A stretch of 38,491 nucleotides of DNA from Williamsia sp. 1138. GTDB taxonomy: Bacteria > Actinomycetota > Actinomycetes > Mycobacteriales > Mycobacteriaceae. Under the pieces are notes generated by a model. It did no database searches. It worked only from the letters and a program-made list of their open reading frames with translations, and was not told the DNA's origin. The position numbers were made by a program, and so were the translations under genes. Positions 23,809 through 32,208 of this stretch are shown piece by piece; position 1 is the stretch's first letter; every line of letters starts with the position of its first letter. The stretch covers positions 34,522 to 73,012 of the forward strand of contig NZ_MJEJ02000028.1 of NCBI RefSeq assembly GCF_002095435.2, given 5' to 3'.

Positions 23809-24990
23809 ATGAAAAGTGTTCACAAACAAGCACTGCGACGTATCGGTACGTGTGGGCTGACCGCGACGGCACTGGCCGCAGTGGTCGCGAGCGGGCTGGG
23901 CGCCGGCACAGCTGCAGCCGCGCCCGTACCGACCGGCGGCACCGCGGGCAAGGTCTATGCCAACATCGGCCTACCCGATGACCGGTGGGTCACCGGAGCC
24001 GGATCGGCGAACCGGTTCACCTATTGGACCAATGCCGCCGCAGACCGTACCGAGCTCAGCAGCGCCGCGATCTATCTTCCGAACGGCGATGCCCCCGAAG
24101 GCGGTTGGCCCGTGGTTGCGTGGGCCCACGACACGGTCGGCCTCGCCGACAAGTGTGCTCCGTCGTGGTCGGGGAGGACGGAGTCGGCAGCGCGGTGGAA
24201 CGACATCACCCCGTGGCTGAAGAAGGGCTACGCGGTCGTCGCCTCGGACTACGCCGGGCTCGGCACAGAGGGCAAGTTGCCCGATCTGCAGACGACCATC
24301 AAGTCGGACAACATCATCGACGCGGTCAAGGCTGCGCACGACATCGCCCCGAACCTGTCTGCCAAATGGGCTGTCAACGGCAATGGCAGTGGTGCCACCG
24401 CCGCACTCGCGACCGCCCGCAACGCAGTGAAGCTGCAGGGGCCCGACCTCGATTTCCGGGGAGCGACGGTCACCAGCGTTCCGGCCGACCTCGGCGCTCT
24501 CGTGTTGAACGCAGGCCCCGGCTTCATCCCGGTGCCCTTGCCCACCGATCTCACCGCCGAGGTGCTATACGCCGTCGCCGGGATCCGGGCCTCGCACCCT
24601 GAGATCAACCTCGATTCTTACCTCAGCACCGAGGGTCGCGCACTCACCGACAAGGCCGTCAAGGTCTGCTCGGCAGAACTCCAGCGGGCAGTTGCCGGAA
24701 CGAGTTTGAACGAGCTGTTCACGAAGCCGGTGGCGTCGATCCCCAATCTCGGGCCGATCGTCGAGGCGTACCTGGGAGTGCCCGACAGCGGATTCGCCAA
24801 GCCGGTCTTCATCGGCCAGGGCTTACTCGACACCACTGTCGTGCTTCCCTACACGCTCGACTTCCTGAACCGCGTGCAGGCCACCGACCGCACCGCCACG
24901 ATCCGGACCTACCCGGTCGACGGCCCGGGCACCTCGGCCACGGCCCTGCCCGACGCCACCGCGTTCGTGTCGAAGATCCTGGGCGGCTGA
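23809..24990 (+). CDS. Secreted LIP-family alpha/beta hydrolase with degenerate active site
   Basis: This 393-aa protein has a signal peptide cleaved near AAAA-PVP (about residue 38) and GGAGAC ahead of the ATG. The layout follows secretory lipases (PF03583 type): VVAWAHDTVGLADKCAPS, ASDYAGLGTEG and a nucleophile-elbow segment WAVNGNGSGATAAL. It then has FIGQGLLDTTV, with the likely catalytic Asp at 341, and YPVDGPGTSATALPD. In active relatives the elbow reads G-H-S-Q-G and the last motif has DH. Here they read G191-N-G-S-G195 and D371-G372. The aligned Ser and His are therefore both replaced by Gly, with a Ser shifted to 194. It may be a non-catalytic binding protein. Confidence 0.8.
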   Translation: MKSVHKQALRRIGTCGLTATALAAVVASGLGAGTAAAAPVPTGGTAGKVYANIGLPDDRWVTGAGSANRFTYWTNAAADRTELSSAAIYLPNGDAPEGGWPVVAWAHDTVGLADKCAPSWSGRTESAARWNDITPWLKKGYAVVASDYAGLGTEGKLPDLQTTIKSDNIIDAVKAAHDIAPNLSAKWAVNGNGSGATAALATARNAVKLQGPDLDFRGATVTSVPADLGALVLNAGPGFIPVPLPTDLTAEVLYAVAGIRASHPEINLDSYLSTEGRALTDKAVKVCSAELQRAVAGTSLNELFTKPVASIPNLGPIVEAYLGVPDSGFAKPVFIGQGLLDTTVVLPYTLDFLNRVQATDRTATIRTYPVDGPGTSATALPDATAFVSKILGG

Positions 24991-24997
24991 CGCCGAG

Positions 24998-25711
24998 ATG
25001 GGTGTGCCCGGTTGGAAACTGCCGGAACGGAAGATCTTCGTCGCCGCGACAGTCGCGGTATCGGCCGCCGGCGCACTGCGCTGGCGACCGGGTGTCGCGG
25101 CGGCCAAGCCAACTGCACTCGCGGCGCTGGCGCTAACGCTGGCACGCGGCACCCGCGGTCGCAGCGCACCCGACAACGCCTTGCTGGCAGTGGCCGTCGG
25201 CGCATCGGCGGCCGGCGACTACTTCATGTATCGCGAGGAGTTCGCGACCGGGCCGGACAAAGACCGGTCACTGCAGACCGGCGCGACGATGTTCGGCCTT
25301 GCCCACCTCGCCTATCTGGGTGTGTTGACCCGGCACGGCGGCCGTCCGACGAATCGCCGCCTTCTCCCTCGTCTTGCCGTCATGAACGAGGTTGCAGCGC
25401 TGCTGATTTTGAATCAGCCGCGCATGCTGCCGATCCTGGGAATCTATGGCGGCACCTTGGCCACGATGGCGGCCACCGCCGCCGACCCGGTCCTCCTGCG
25501 TGGTTCGGGCGCCGACCCGACCCGCCTGCTGGCCGCGGGCGGCGTCGTCTTCATGGCATCGGATGCGACCCTGATGAATCGGCGGTACCTACTGCGCGAC
25601 CCGCTCCTGCGCGCCCTCGCCGAGACCACAGTGCTCTCCACGTACTTCGTGGCGCAGATGCTGTTGCTCGACGGCATGGACGCGCTGAGTCGCCGCGCCG
25701 GCTCCCACTGA
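24998..25711 (+). CDS. YhhN family membrane protein (lysoplasmalogenase-like)
   Basis: This 237-aa protein has about eight hydrophobic segments. It shows the YhhN/TMEM86 landmarks: AKPTALAALALTL (KP in the first helix pair), AAGDYFMYREEF (GD), FGLAHLAYLGV (H), YGGTLATMAAT and VVFMASDATLMNRRY (SD). Family members such as TMEM86 hydrolyse lysoplasmalogens. Bacterial relatives may act on lysolipids or be transporters. The ATG lies 8 bases after the hydrolase stop, with a weak ribosome site. Its stop codon abuts the stop of the convergent PspC gene (TGATCA). Confidence 0.82.
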   Translation: MGVPGWKLPERKIFVAATVAVSAAGALRWRPGVAAAKPTALAALALTLARGTRGRSAPDNALLAVAVGASAAGDYFMYREEFATGPDKDRSLQTGATMFGLAHLAYLGVLTRHGGRPTNRRLLPRLAVMNEVAALLILNQPRMLPILGIYGGTLATMAATAADPVLLRGSGADPTRLLAAGGVVFMASDATLMNRRYLLRDPLLRALAETTVLSTYFVAQMLLLDGMDALSRRAGSH

Positions 25712-25918
25712 TCAGGCGGCGACCGTGTTCACGTGCCCCTTATCCATCGGGATCACGAGCCACAGAGCGAGATAGAGCACGAACTGCGGACCCGGGAGCA
25801 GACACGACGCGATGAACGCCACCCGCACCAGATTCACATCCCATCCGTAACGCCGCGCGATGCCCGTGCACACGCCACCGAGCATCCGGCCCTGGGAAAC
25901 CCGAACCAACTTGTCCAT
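25712..25918 (-). CDS. PspC-domain small membrane protein
   Basis: This 68-aa protein is a single PspC domain: KLVRVSQGRMLGGVCTGIARRYGWDVNLVRV, where GGVCxGIAxxxGxDxxLVRV is the family signature, followed by one transmembrane helix with LPGPQFVLYLALWLVIP. In proteobacteria PspC senses envelope stress. Stand-alone PspC proteins in actinobacteria are widespread and usually linked to envelope or phage-shock-type responses. AAAGG lies ahead of the start. The ATG at 25916-25918 is preferred, with a GTG directly upstream as alternative. Confidence 0.88.
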   Translation of the reverse strand: MDKLVRVSQGRMLGGVCTGIARRYGWDVNLVRVAFIASCLLPGPQFVLYLALWLVIPMDKGHVNTVAA

Positions 25919-26101
25919 CACATCAACCTTTCGTCGACCGGGCGGAAATGGTCTCCCGCCTCACCTCATTCACGGTAGGGATCTGATGGCCTCGGCGGCA
26001 TCGGGGGACGACCCTGATCTTCGGTGTGCCCTTCCCTGACCCCGAGGCCGGTTTTCCCTGATCCGCGTCTCAGGGAATCGGGCACATGCCACGATGGCCC
26101 A

Positions 26102-26911
26102 ATGTCTTTCGTAGAGGTCGATCATCCCCGTCCGCACGTCGCCCTGGTGACTCTCAACCGTCCAGAACGCATGAATGCCATGGCGTTTGACGTCATGATC
26201 CCGTTCAAGGAGACCCTCGAGAAGATCAGCCGCGACAACGACATCCGCGCCGTGGTGATCACCGGCGCGGGGCCTGGATTCTGTTCCGGCGCCGATCAGA
26301 AGTCGGCAGGAAAGATCCCACACATCGACGGACTGACCGCGCCGACCATTGCCCTGCGTTCGATGGAGATGCTCGACGACGCCCTCGGCGCGCTGCGAGC
26401 AATGCATCAACCGGTCATCGCAGCGGTCAACGGCGCCGCGATCGGCGGCGGGCTGTGTCTCGCGCTGGCCTGCGACATCCGGATCGCCGGGTCGAGTGCC
26501 TACTTCCGGGCCGCCGGGATCAACAACGGTCTCACCGCCAGTGAGCTCGGCCTGAGCTTTCTGCTCCCGCGCGCGGTCGGCACCTCGCACGCGGCGGAGA
26601 TGATGCTCACCGGGTGGGATGTGCCCGCCGAGGAGGCGGCCAGGATCGGACTCGTCTCCCGTTCGGTGCCCGACGACGCTCTACTGACCGAGGCGTACCG
26701 CATCGCGACGAGGATCGCGGAGTTGTCGCGGCCAGGTATCGAACTCACCAAACGCACCCTGTGGTCCGGCATCCAGGCAGCCAACCTCGACGCCCACATC
26801 CAGGCTGAAGGTATGGGCCAGTTGTACGTCCGGCTCCTGACCGACAATTTCCAAGAAGCGACGGCAGCCCGAGCAGAGGGCCGGCCGCCGAACTTCTCGG
26901 ATTCGAAGTAG
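26102..26911 (+). CDS. echA12: Enoyl-CoA hydratase/isomerase (EchA12-like crotonase)
   Basis: This 269-aa crotonase-fold protein resembles mycobacterial EchA12 closely in motifs I recall: VTLNRPERMNAMAFDVM, TGAGPGFCSGADQKSAG (oxyanion hole), QPVIAAVNGAAIGGGLCLALACDIR, and FRAAGINNGLTASELGLSFLLPR. The family hydrates enoyl-CoA thioesters or isomerises them in lipid metabolism. The ATG at 26102 has no clear ribosome site and may be translated leaderless; in-frame codons upstream to 26024 do not look conserved. It is convergent with the sugar porter, with only 5 bases between the stops. Confidence 0.88.
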   Translation: MSFVEVDHPRPHVALVTLNRPERMNAMAFDVMIPFKETLEKISRDNDIRAVVITGAGPGFCSGADQKSAGKIPHIDGLTAPTIALRSMEMLDDALGALRAMHQPVIAAVNGAAIGGGLCLALACDIRIAGSSAYFRAAGINNGLTASELGLSFLLPRAVGTSHAAEMMLTGWDVPAEEAARIGLVSRSVPDDALLTEAYRIATRIAELSRPGIELTKRTLWSGIQAANLDAHIQAEGMGQLYVRLLTDNFQEATAARAEGRPPNFSDSK

Positions 26912-26916
26912 CCGGG

Positions 26917-28413
26917 TTACTTCAGATCCTTGGCCGCTGCCTTGTCGGCGGCCTTGTCTGCTTTCAGAGCCGCTTCGACGTCGCCCAGGGTGTCCATGTC
27001 CTCGAGTTCCATACCCTTGGTCTCGGGCACCTTGAGGCGGACGTAGAAGTACGAGGCAAACGCGCAGAAGGCGAAGAAACCGTAGATCCACGCGAGGCCG
27101 AGCGTCTCGTTCAGCTGCGGGAACAGCAGCGAGATCGTGAAGTTGGCGATCCAGTTGACGCCGGTGCACACACCCAGCGCCACACCGCGAATGCGGTTCG
27201 GGAACATCTCCCCCAGCATGACCCACATGACCGGGCCCCACGTTGCCGCAAACGCGACGACGAACAGGTTGGCTCCGATCAGCGCCACCAGACCCCAGGT
27301 CTTGGGTAGCGAGATGTCGTCGCCGGCGCCCTGCTGCTGCGTGAACGCCACGCAGGCGAGCACCAACCCGATGAACATTCCCACCGAACCGATCAGCAAG
27401 AGCTTCCGCCTGCCGATCCTGTCCACGAACAGGATCGCGCCGAAGGTCATGACGACGTTCACCACGGCGGTGATCACCGACGTCTTGAACGATTGGCTCT
27501 CGCTGAATCCGACCGACTGCCACAGGGTCGTCGAGTAGTAGAAGATCGCGTTGATGCCCACGAATTGCTGGAAGATCGCAATCCAGATGCCGACCCACAC
27601 CAGCGGGTGCAGTCCGAACGACGGCCCGCGAATGTCCTTGATGGACACGTTCGATTCGCGCTTGAGGGTCAACCGGATTTCTTTCACCCGCTCTAGCGGA
27701 TCCGCTTCACCGGTGACCTCGGTCAGAATCCGGGCAGCCTCTTCATCCATGTTGCTGCCGACGAGGTAGCGCGGGGACTCCGGGATGAGGAACGCCAGGA
27801 TGCCGTAGATGAGCGCCGGGATCACACCGACCATGAACATCCAGCGCCAGGCCTCTATACCGAACCACAGGTCGTTGGCGGCACCGCCGGCACTGTCGGC
27901 GAGCAGGGCGTCCGAGAGCAGAGCGACAAAGATGCCCATCGTGATGGCCAGCTGCTGCAACGATCCCAGCGCCCCGCGATAACGGGCCGGTGCGATCTCC
28001 GCGATGTAGGCGGGCGCGATCACCGACGCGATACCGATGCCGAGACCGCCAATGACGCGCCAGATCAACAGATCTGGCACCGCCCAGGCCAAACCGGTGC
28101 CGATTGAGGAGGCGATGAACAGGAAGGAGCCCAGCAGCATCACCTTCTTGCGGCCCCAGATGTCTGCGAGACGGCCTGCGAACCACGCGCCGAGCGCGCA
28201 ACCGAGCAACGCGATCGCGACCGAGAAGCCCTTCATGAAGTCGTTGAGCTCGAAATGGGTGCCGATCGAATCGACGGCGCCGTTGACCACCGAACTGTCG
28301 AAACCGAACAGGAAACCGCCGACGGCGGCCGCGACCGTCACCCCGATCACCTTGGCTACGTGAGCCTCTCCCACCTGCGGTGAGGGCGAACTCTTGCTCG
28401 CATTTGTGGACAT
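26917..28413 (-). CDS. MFS sugar porter
   Basis: This 498-aa protein has twelve transmembrane segments with the sugar-porter signatures: GGFLFGFDSSVVNGAVDS, RLADIWGRKKVM, RVIGGLGIGIASVIAPAYIAEIAP, PESPRYLV before the central loop, QQFVGINAIFYYST, VDRIGRRKLLL and the C-terminal PETKGMELEDM. It should carry a monosaccharide or polyol by proton symport. The C-terminal tail is Ala/Lys/Asp-rich (KADKAADKAAAKDLK) and unstructured. GGAAGGTGGG lies ahead of the ATG. The substrate is not evident, and the nearest sugar-acid genes are 4 kb away. Confidence 0.92.
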   Translation of the reverse strand: MSTNASKSSPSPQVGEAHVAKVIGVTVAAAVGGFLFGFDSSVVNGAVDSIGTHFELNDFMKGFSVAIALLGCALGAWFAGRLADIWGRKKVMLLGSFLFIASSIGTGLAWAVPDLLIWRVIGGLGIGIASVIAPAYIAEIAPARYRGALGSLQQLAITMGIFVALLSDALLADSAGGAANDLWFGIEAWRWMFMVGVIPALIYGILAFLIPESPRYLVGSNMDEEAARILTEVTGEADPLERVKEIRLTLKRESNVSIKDIRGPSFGLHPLVWVGIWIAIFQQFVGINAIFYYSTTLWQSVGFSESQSFKTSVITAVVNVVMTFGAILFVDRIGRRKLLLIGSVGMFIGLVLACVAFTQQQGAGDDISLPKTWGLVALIGANLFVVAFAATWGPVMWVMLGEMFPNRIRGVALGVCTGVNWIANFTISLLFPQLNETLGLAWIYGFFAFCAFASYFYVRLKVPETKGMELEDMDTLGDVEAALKADKAADKAAAKDLK

Positions 28414-28571
28414 CGGGGGTTACCCACCTTCCGATCGGCGGCCGGCGTCATTGCCGGCGTCGGACACCTTTGCGTGACGTTACTCCTCGGCGCCTGGCCA
28501 GTTCGTACGTCCTGTATAGAAAGTCGGTCACAATTCGAACACCCGCTCGCGGGCGCTGCCGTCCCGGTGGG

Positions 28572-29099
28572 TCAGACGGTGGCCGCTCCCCCACACGAGG
28601 AGTACTGCGGGTTCACCATCGGGAAGAATGCGAGCGCACCGATCTTCTGGCGAACGGTGAACTCGACTGCGCCGCGGCCCGTTCGCAACGAACCCTCCCA
28701 GCTCGCCGAACGACCCCGGGCCGGGATGATCACCTTGCCTCGAGCGCCCGTGGTCGTGTTCACCCAGGAGACGGAGGCTTCCACGTTGTATTCGAAGAGG
28801 AAACCGGCTCGCGGGTTGTTGGCGCTGAGGTAGAGCACCGGCCCCGTGGCACCGTCTTTCGGGAACTGCACGTTGTTGTAGAGGTCGATGTCGATGCGCA
28901 GCGGACTGCCGTTGCTGATGGGAGGCCCCCACGGATCGGGACTGTTGCAACTGATGGTGTCGACCAGGTTGGGTTCGGCCGCAGCCGGCGCGATCCCGAC
29001 CACCGTCATCGCGGTTGCCGCCACCGCGACTGCGGCTCCCACGATCCTTCTCCGTGCCGTGCTTGTGCCTGCTCCGATTGCCACCACGAACTCCCTCAT
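28572..29099 (-). CDS. Secreted protein of unknown function (beta-rich)
   Basis: This 175-aa protein starts at the ATG 29097-29099; two GTG codons 4 and 5 codons later are alternatives with a better-placed GAGGGAG. It has a signal peptide (ARRRIVGAAVAVAATAMTVVG, cut near APAAA-EP). The mature part has Asn-rich and aromatic beta-like strands, LRIDIDLYNNVQFPKDG, FLFEYNVEASVSWVN and AVEFTVRQKIGALAFFPMVN, with two cysteines (one in ISCNSPD, one in SSCGG) that could form one disulfide. I recognise no family. It lies divergent to the HhH-GPD gene. Confidence 0.7.
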   Translation of the reverse strand: MREFVVAIGAGTSTARRRIVGAAVAVAATAMTVVGIAPAAAEPNLVDTISCNSPDPWGPPISNGSPLRIDIDLYNNVQFPKDGATGPVLYLSANNPRAGFLFEYNVEASVSWVNTTTGARGKVIIPARGRSASWEGSLRTGRGAVEFTVRQKIGALAFFPMVNPQYSSCGGAATV

Positions 29100-29213
29100 C
29101 CCCGAGCCGAGTGTGTGTCCTGCCAGCATTGAACCAGCCGAGGGCGCGATTGTGCCGGGGAACCGCCCTATACGCTGGAGCGCGACGTGTCCGAACGGCG
29201 TTTGGAGGGCGAC

Positions 29214-29795
29214 ATGACCCGCGAGATCTGCATCGCACAAGATCCAGCAGCCGACGAGTTGTTGTCGAACGACGACTTCGCGCTCGTCGTGGGCATGACC
29301 CTCGACCAGCAGTATCCGATGGAAGCGGCGTTCAAGGGACCGCAGAAGATCGCCGAGCGGATGGACGGTTTCGACATCCACCGCATCGCCGAGTCGGACC
29401 CGGACGAGTTCGTGGCGTTGTGTTCGGTGACGCCCGCGATCCACAGATTCCCGGGGTCAATGGCCAAACGGGTCCACGACCTCGCGACGGTCATCGTCGA
29501 CGAATACGGCGGCACACCGTCGGCCATCTGGACCGAAGGCGACCCAGACGGCAAGACCGTTCTCAAACGCCTCAAGGCGCTTCCGGGGTGGGGCGACATG
29601 AAGGCACGGATCTTCTTGGCACTGCTCGGCAAGCAACTGGGCGTGGACCCGAAGGGCTGGCGGGAAGCCACCGGCCACTACGGAGACGACGGGTCACGCC
29701 GCTCCGTCGCCGACGTTGTCGACAACGCCACCTTGCAAGAGGTCCGCGAGTTCAAGAAGCAACAAAAAGCCGCCGCCAAGGCCAAAGCCGGGTGA
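29214..29795 (+). CDS. HhH-GPD family protein (TIGR03252 type), possible DNA glycosylase
   Basis: This 193-aa protein has an N-terminal helical domain with LVVGMTLDQQYPMEAAFKGP and a helix-hairpin-helix-like segment LKALPGWGDMKARIFLALL near residues 118-136. This matches the short actinobacterial HhH-GPD subgroup annotated as uncharacterised. Classical HhH-GPD glycosylases have a catalytic Lys and Asp after the hairpin. Here the equivalent region reads GKQLGVDPKGW, so activity is uncertain. GGAGGGC precedes the ATG at 29214; an upstream GTG at 29187 is possible. The C-terminus is Lys/Ala-rich. Confidence 0.82.
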   Translation: MTREICIAQDPAADELLSNDDFALVVGMTLDQQYPMEAAFKGPQKIAERMDGFDIHRIAESDPDEFVALCSVTPAIHRFPGSMAKRVHDLATVIVDEYGGTPSAIWTEGDPDGKTVLKRLKALPGWGDMKARIFLALLGKQLGVDPKGWREATGHYGDDGSRRSVADVVDNATLQEVREFKKQQKAAAKAKAG

Positions 29796-29834
29796 ATGTG
29801 CCCGGGGGTTACGGCAACGCCTTAGGCTGAGGCC

Positions 29835-30578
29835 ATGGATGCCAAATTGGTGATCGAGATCCCAACTCGGCTGGGATTCGCGGCAGCGGGGGCAGCATTG
29901 TCGGCCGTCGAGGCGAGTGTGGCCCTGAGCCGTGTCGCCGTCGAGAACGTGCACTACGAGATCTCCGCAGCGATGGGCCTGCGGGACAGTCCGGCCTTCC
30001 GCAGTCCCCTGCAGTTGCTGAACCAACTCGGCGAGCTACTCGAGGAGGACCGCTCGCTGGGCCGGATCCTGGCCCGCGGCGGTCCACTCGATCGGTTGCT
30101 CGCCGAAGACGGGCTGGTCGAACGCGTACTGGCCGACGACGGGGTGCTCGATCAGATGACCGAGGCCGGCGGTCCTCTCGACCGACTGCTCTCCCGGCAC
30201 GGACCTGTCGACCGGATGCTCGCCGAAGACGGGGTACTGGCCAAGCTCACGACACCCGGAGGGCTGCTGGACCGGCTGTCCGAGGACGAGGGTTTCCTCG
30301 ACAGGATGACGGCGGACGAGGGGCTGCTCGAACAACTGGTGGGCGAAAACGGTGCCTTGGAACGCGTCATCGCGCCGGGCGGACCCATCGACCGGCTCTC
30401 GGATCTGGTCGAGATGATCGGCCAACTGGCGCCGAGCATCGAGAAACTCCAATCGACGGTGGACGAACTCAACGACGCCGCCGAAACGCTCAGCGTGGCC
30501 GTCACCCCGCTCGGTGAACTCGTCGGGAAACTGCCGAAACGCCTCGTCCGGAGTAAGAACGGCACAGGCGAACACTGA
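29835..30578 (+). CDS. Decapeptide-repeat protein of unknown function
   Basis: This 247-aa acidic protein has three parts. Residues 1-73 are helical and Ala-rich with no signal peptide. Residues 74-193 consist of twelve consecutive ten-residue units with the consensus (P/L/V)-L-D-R-L-L-A-E-D-G, for example PLDRLLAEDG (84-93), VLDQMTEAGG (104-113) and FLDRMTADEG (154-163). Residues 190-247 begin with a coiled-coil-like heptad region (VEMIGQLAPSIEKLQSTVDEL) and end in a basic tail. Exact ten-residue spacing without a single insertion suggests a regular solenoid or stacked-helix structure. I do not recognise a named family and can assign no function. Confidence 0.82.
   Translation: MDAKLVIEIPTRLGFAAAGAALSAVEASVALSRVAVENVHYEISAAMGLRDSPAFRSPLQLLNQLGELLEEDRSLGRILARGGPLDRLLAEDGLVERVLADDGVLDQMTEAGGPLDRLLSRHGPVDRMLAEDGVLAKLTTPGGLLDRLSEDEGFLDRMTADEGLLEQLVGENGALERVIAPGGPIDRLSDLVEMIGQLAPSIEKLQSTVDELNDAAETLSVAVTPLGELVGKLPKRLVRSKNGTGEH
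30054..30413 (+). repeat. Twelve 30-bp coding repeats (decapeptide units)
   Basis: The coding region for residues 74-193 has a strict 30-base period. The units are diverged at DNA level but conserve GAC-CGG/CTG-rich codons for (L)DR(L) and a final Gly codon. The first and last units are the most diverged. Confidence 0.8.
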
Positions 30579-30629
30579 CGGCTCCGCCGCCGCGTGAACA
30601 GTGAGTGTGCCGCCGCCGCGCGAAGGCGA

Positions 30630-31970
30630 CTACCGACTCCCCGAGACGATCTGATTCCAGGCGATCGAGGCTCCGAGGATCTCCAGGTAATTGTCGATGT
30701 CGCCGACAGCGGACTCGGCGGCATGAACGCTGATCGCGACAGTGTCACCGATGCCGTGTACGGCGTGGGTCAAACCCATCACCGGGGAGAGCGCGGGAAA
30801 ACCGGTGGTGAAGGCGACCGGGGCGGCTCCGAACGTCAGGTCGGCCGCGCCCCGGTTGACGCTGGAGACGACGGTGTTGCCGATCACGGATTCGGGCACA
30901 TGCGTCGGGTCGAATTGCGCGACCCCCCATCGCAGCAGGGGCGCGGGCACTGCCGCGAAGGCCTCGTCACCCGCCCGCAGCGCGGGATGATTGTTGCGCA
31001 GCTGCCGCTGTCCCAGAGCGTTCGCGATGTGCCTCGAACGAACCCCCAGGTCGGCGGTGTCGGCATAGAGACCGATGCCGACATTCCGAAAATGATTGCG
31101 AGACAAAGCCGCACCCGACTTTGCCATCGTCACCTCGGCGCCGAGCGTGGTCGGGTCCTCTCCGCATTCACGGAGATAGTCCGAGAGTCCGAGTGAGATC
31201 GCGGTGAGCGCACTGACCGTCACAGTCGGCCCTGGAAAGTCATCGCGACGGCGCACCAGGGTGCGGACGGTGCGCACGCCCTCGGGCCTGGTGTTGGTCA
31301 ACAACAGCGGCCGACACCTGGCCTGCTGTGGCACAAGACCTTTGATCATGTCATCGACGAGCCGACGGTGCGTACGGGCAGCGTTGAGGCCACGCCAACC
31401 CAGCGAGCCGATCTGTATCGGGAGACGAAGAGCTGCCACGGCTGCGGCCTGCACAGCCGAGTAGGCCTGCTCGGTGCTGCCCGGCCTGGGACCTTCTGGT
31501 CCGATGGGGCCGAACAATTGCCGGGCCAGACCCGAGGATCGCCTACCGTCGGCCAGGGCGTGGCAGATCTGCAGCACGACGACGGTCGCCGTGTGATCAC
31601 ACCGCGGGGCGTCGGCCACTTGAGTGAACACGTGCAGCCGCCACGCCTTGTCCCGCGGGTCGAGCTGCGCGTCGGCCAGCCCGGCTATCGCGTCGAGGCA
31701 GTTGTCCCACTTCGGATCCACGAGGTCGCGAACGATGATCTGGTCCCAGTCGGCGTCGCACCGGACCCAATACGGGTAGTCCATCGCGCAGTCGACGTCG
31801 GCGATCCGAAGCCGTAGATCAGAAATCGATCCAGCTCGCTCGATCACGAAATCGATTGCCGATTCCAGACTTTGCGGGGCGCCGTCGAACACGAAGACCA
31901 GGAACTGATCGTTGGGGATCTTCTCCGACATCCAGTACATCTGGGCGTCGGCCGGCGACATTCGCTCCAT
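30630..31970 (-). CDS. WS/DGAT-family acyltransferase (wax ester synthase/diacylglycerol acyltransferase)
   Basis: The 446-aa protein begins MERMSPADAQMYWMSEK, typical of the family start (LSPxDxxFL), and has the acyltransferase active-site region LQICHALADGRR. In most relatives this is HHxxxDG; here the first His is Cys136, while the catalytic second His137, Asp141 and Gly142 remain. The C-terminal domain (PF06974/DUF1298 type) has FRNVGIGLYAD and GNTVVSSVNRG, near the usual NVPGP position, then an HGIGDTVAISVH segment. Family members esterify acyl-CoA to diacylglycerol or fatty alcohols for storage lipids. The sequence is diverged, so the actual acceptor is uncertain. Confidence 0.83.
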   Translation of the reverse strand: MERMSPADAQMYWMSEKIPNDQFLVFVFDGAPQSLESAIDFVIERAGSISDLRLRIADVDCAMDYPYWVRCDADWDQIIVRDLVDPKWDNCLDAIAGLADAQLDPRDKAWRLHVFTQVADAPRCDHTATVVVLQICHALADGRRSSGLARQLFGPIGPEGPRPGSTEQAYSAVQAAAVAALRLPIQIGSLGWRGLNAARTHRRLVDDMIKGLVPQQARCRPLLLTNTRPEGVRTVRTLVRRRDDFPGPTVTVSALTAISLGLSDYLRECGEDPTTLGAEVTMAKSGAALSRNHFRNVGIGLYADTADLGVRSRHIANALGQRQLRNNHPALRAGDEAFAAVPAPLLRWGVAQFDPTHVPESVIGNTVVSSVNRGAADLTFGAAPVAFTTGFPALSPVMGLTHAVHGIGDTVAISVHAAESAVGDIDNYLEILGASIAWNQIVSGSR

Positions 31971-32118
31971 GAAAGAAACCTACCGCAGGCGAACGACCGC
32001 AAACCCCGATTCTCGCAGGCGCGCAGATGTGGTGTTGACGTGCGTCGATTCAATTGAGCTATCGAAGATCGGCACATTTGACTTGGACAGGAATGGATCG
32101 GCCTCCTACGGTCGAGTT

Positions 32119-32208
32119 ATGACTCAGGTCACGCTTCTGGCTTTCCCGGGCGTGATCAGAGTCGGCAACGAGAGCACGCGCATCGACAACGCAAGGAATC
32201 GACCATGA
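32119..32208 (+). CDS. Possible 29-aa leader peptide upstream of the glucarate operon
   Basis: An ATG at 32119 reads MTQVTLLAFPGVIRVGNEST and nine further residues to a TGA at 32206-32208 that overlaps the dehydrogenase ATG (ATGA). TACGGT seven bases ahead could be a -10 element for leaderless transcription. It may be a coupling peptide or chance. There is no composition such as a run of one regulatory amino acid. Confidence 0.25.
   Translation: MTQVTLLAFPGVIRVGNESTRIDNARNRP

Noticed and set aside
30054-30413. 30-base period taken as a CRISPR array
   Set aside because: Units are contiguous without unique spacers, diverged at DNA level, and conserved as in-frame decapeptides of one gene.
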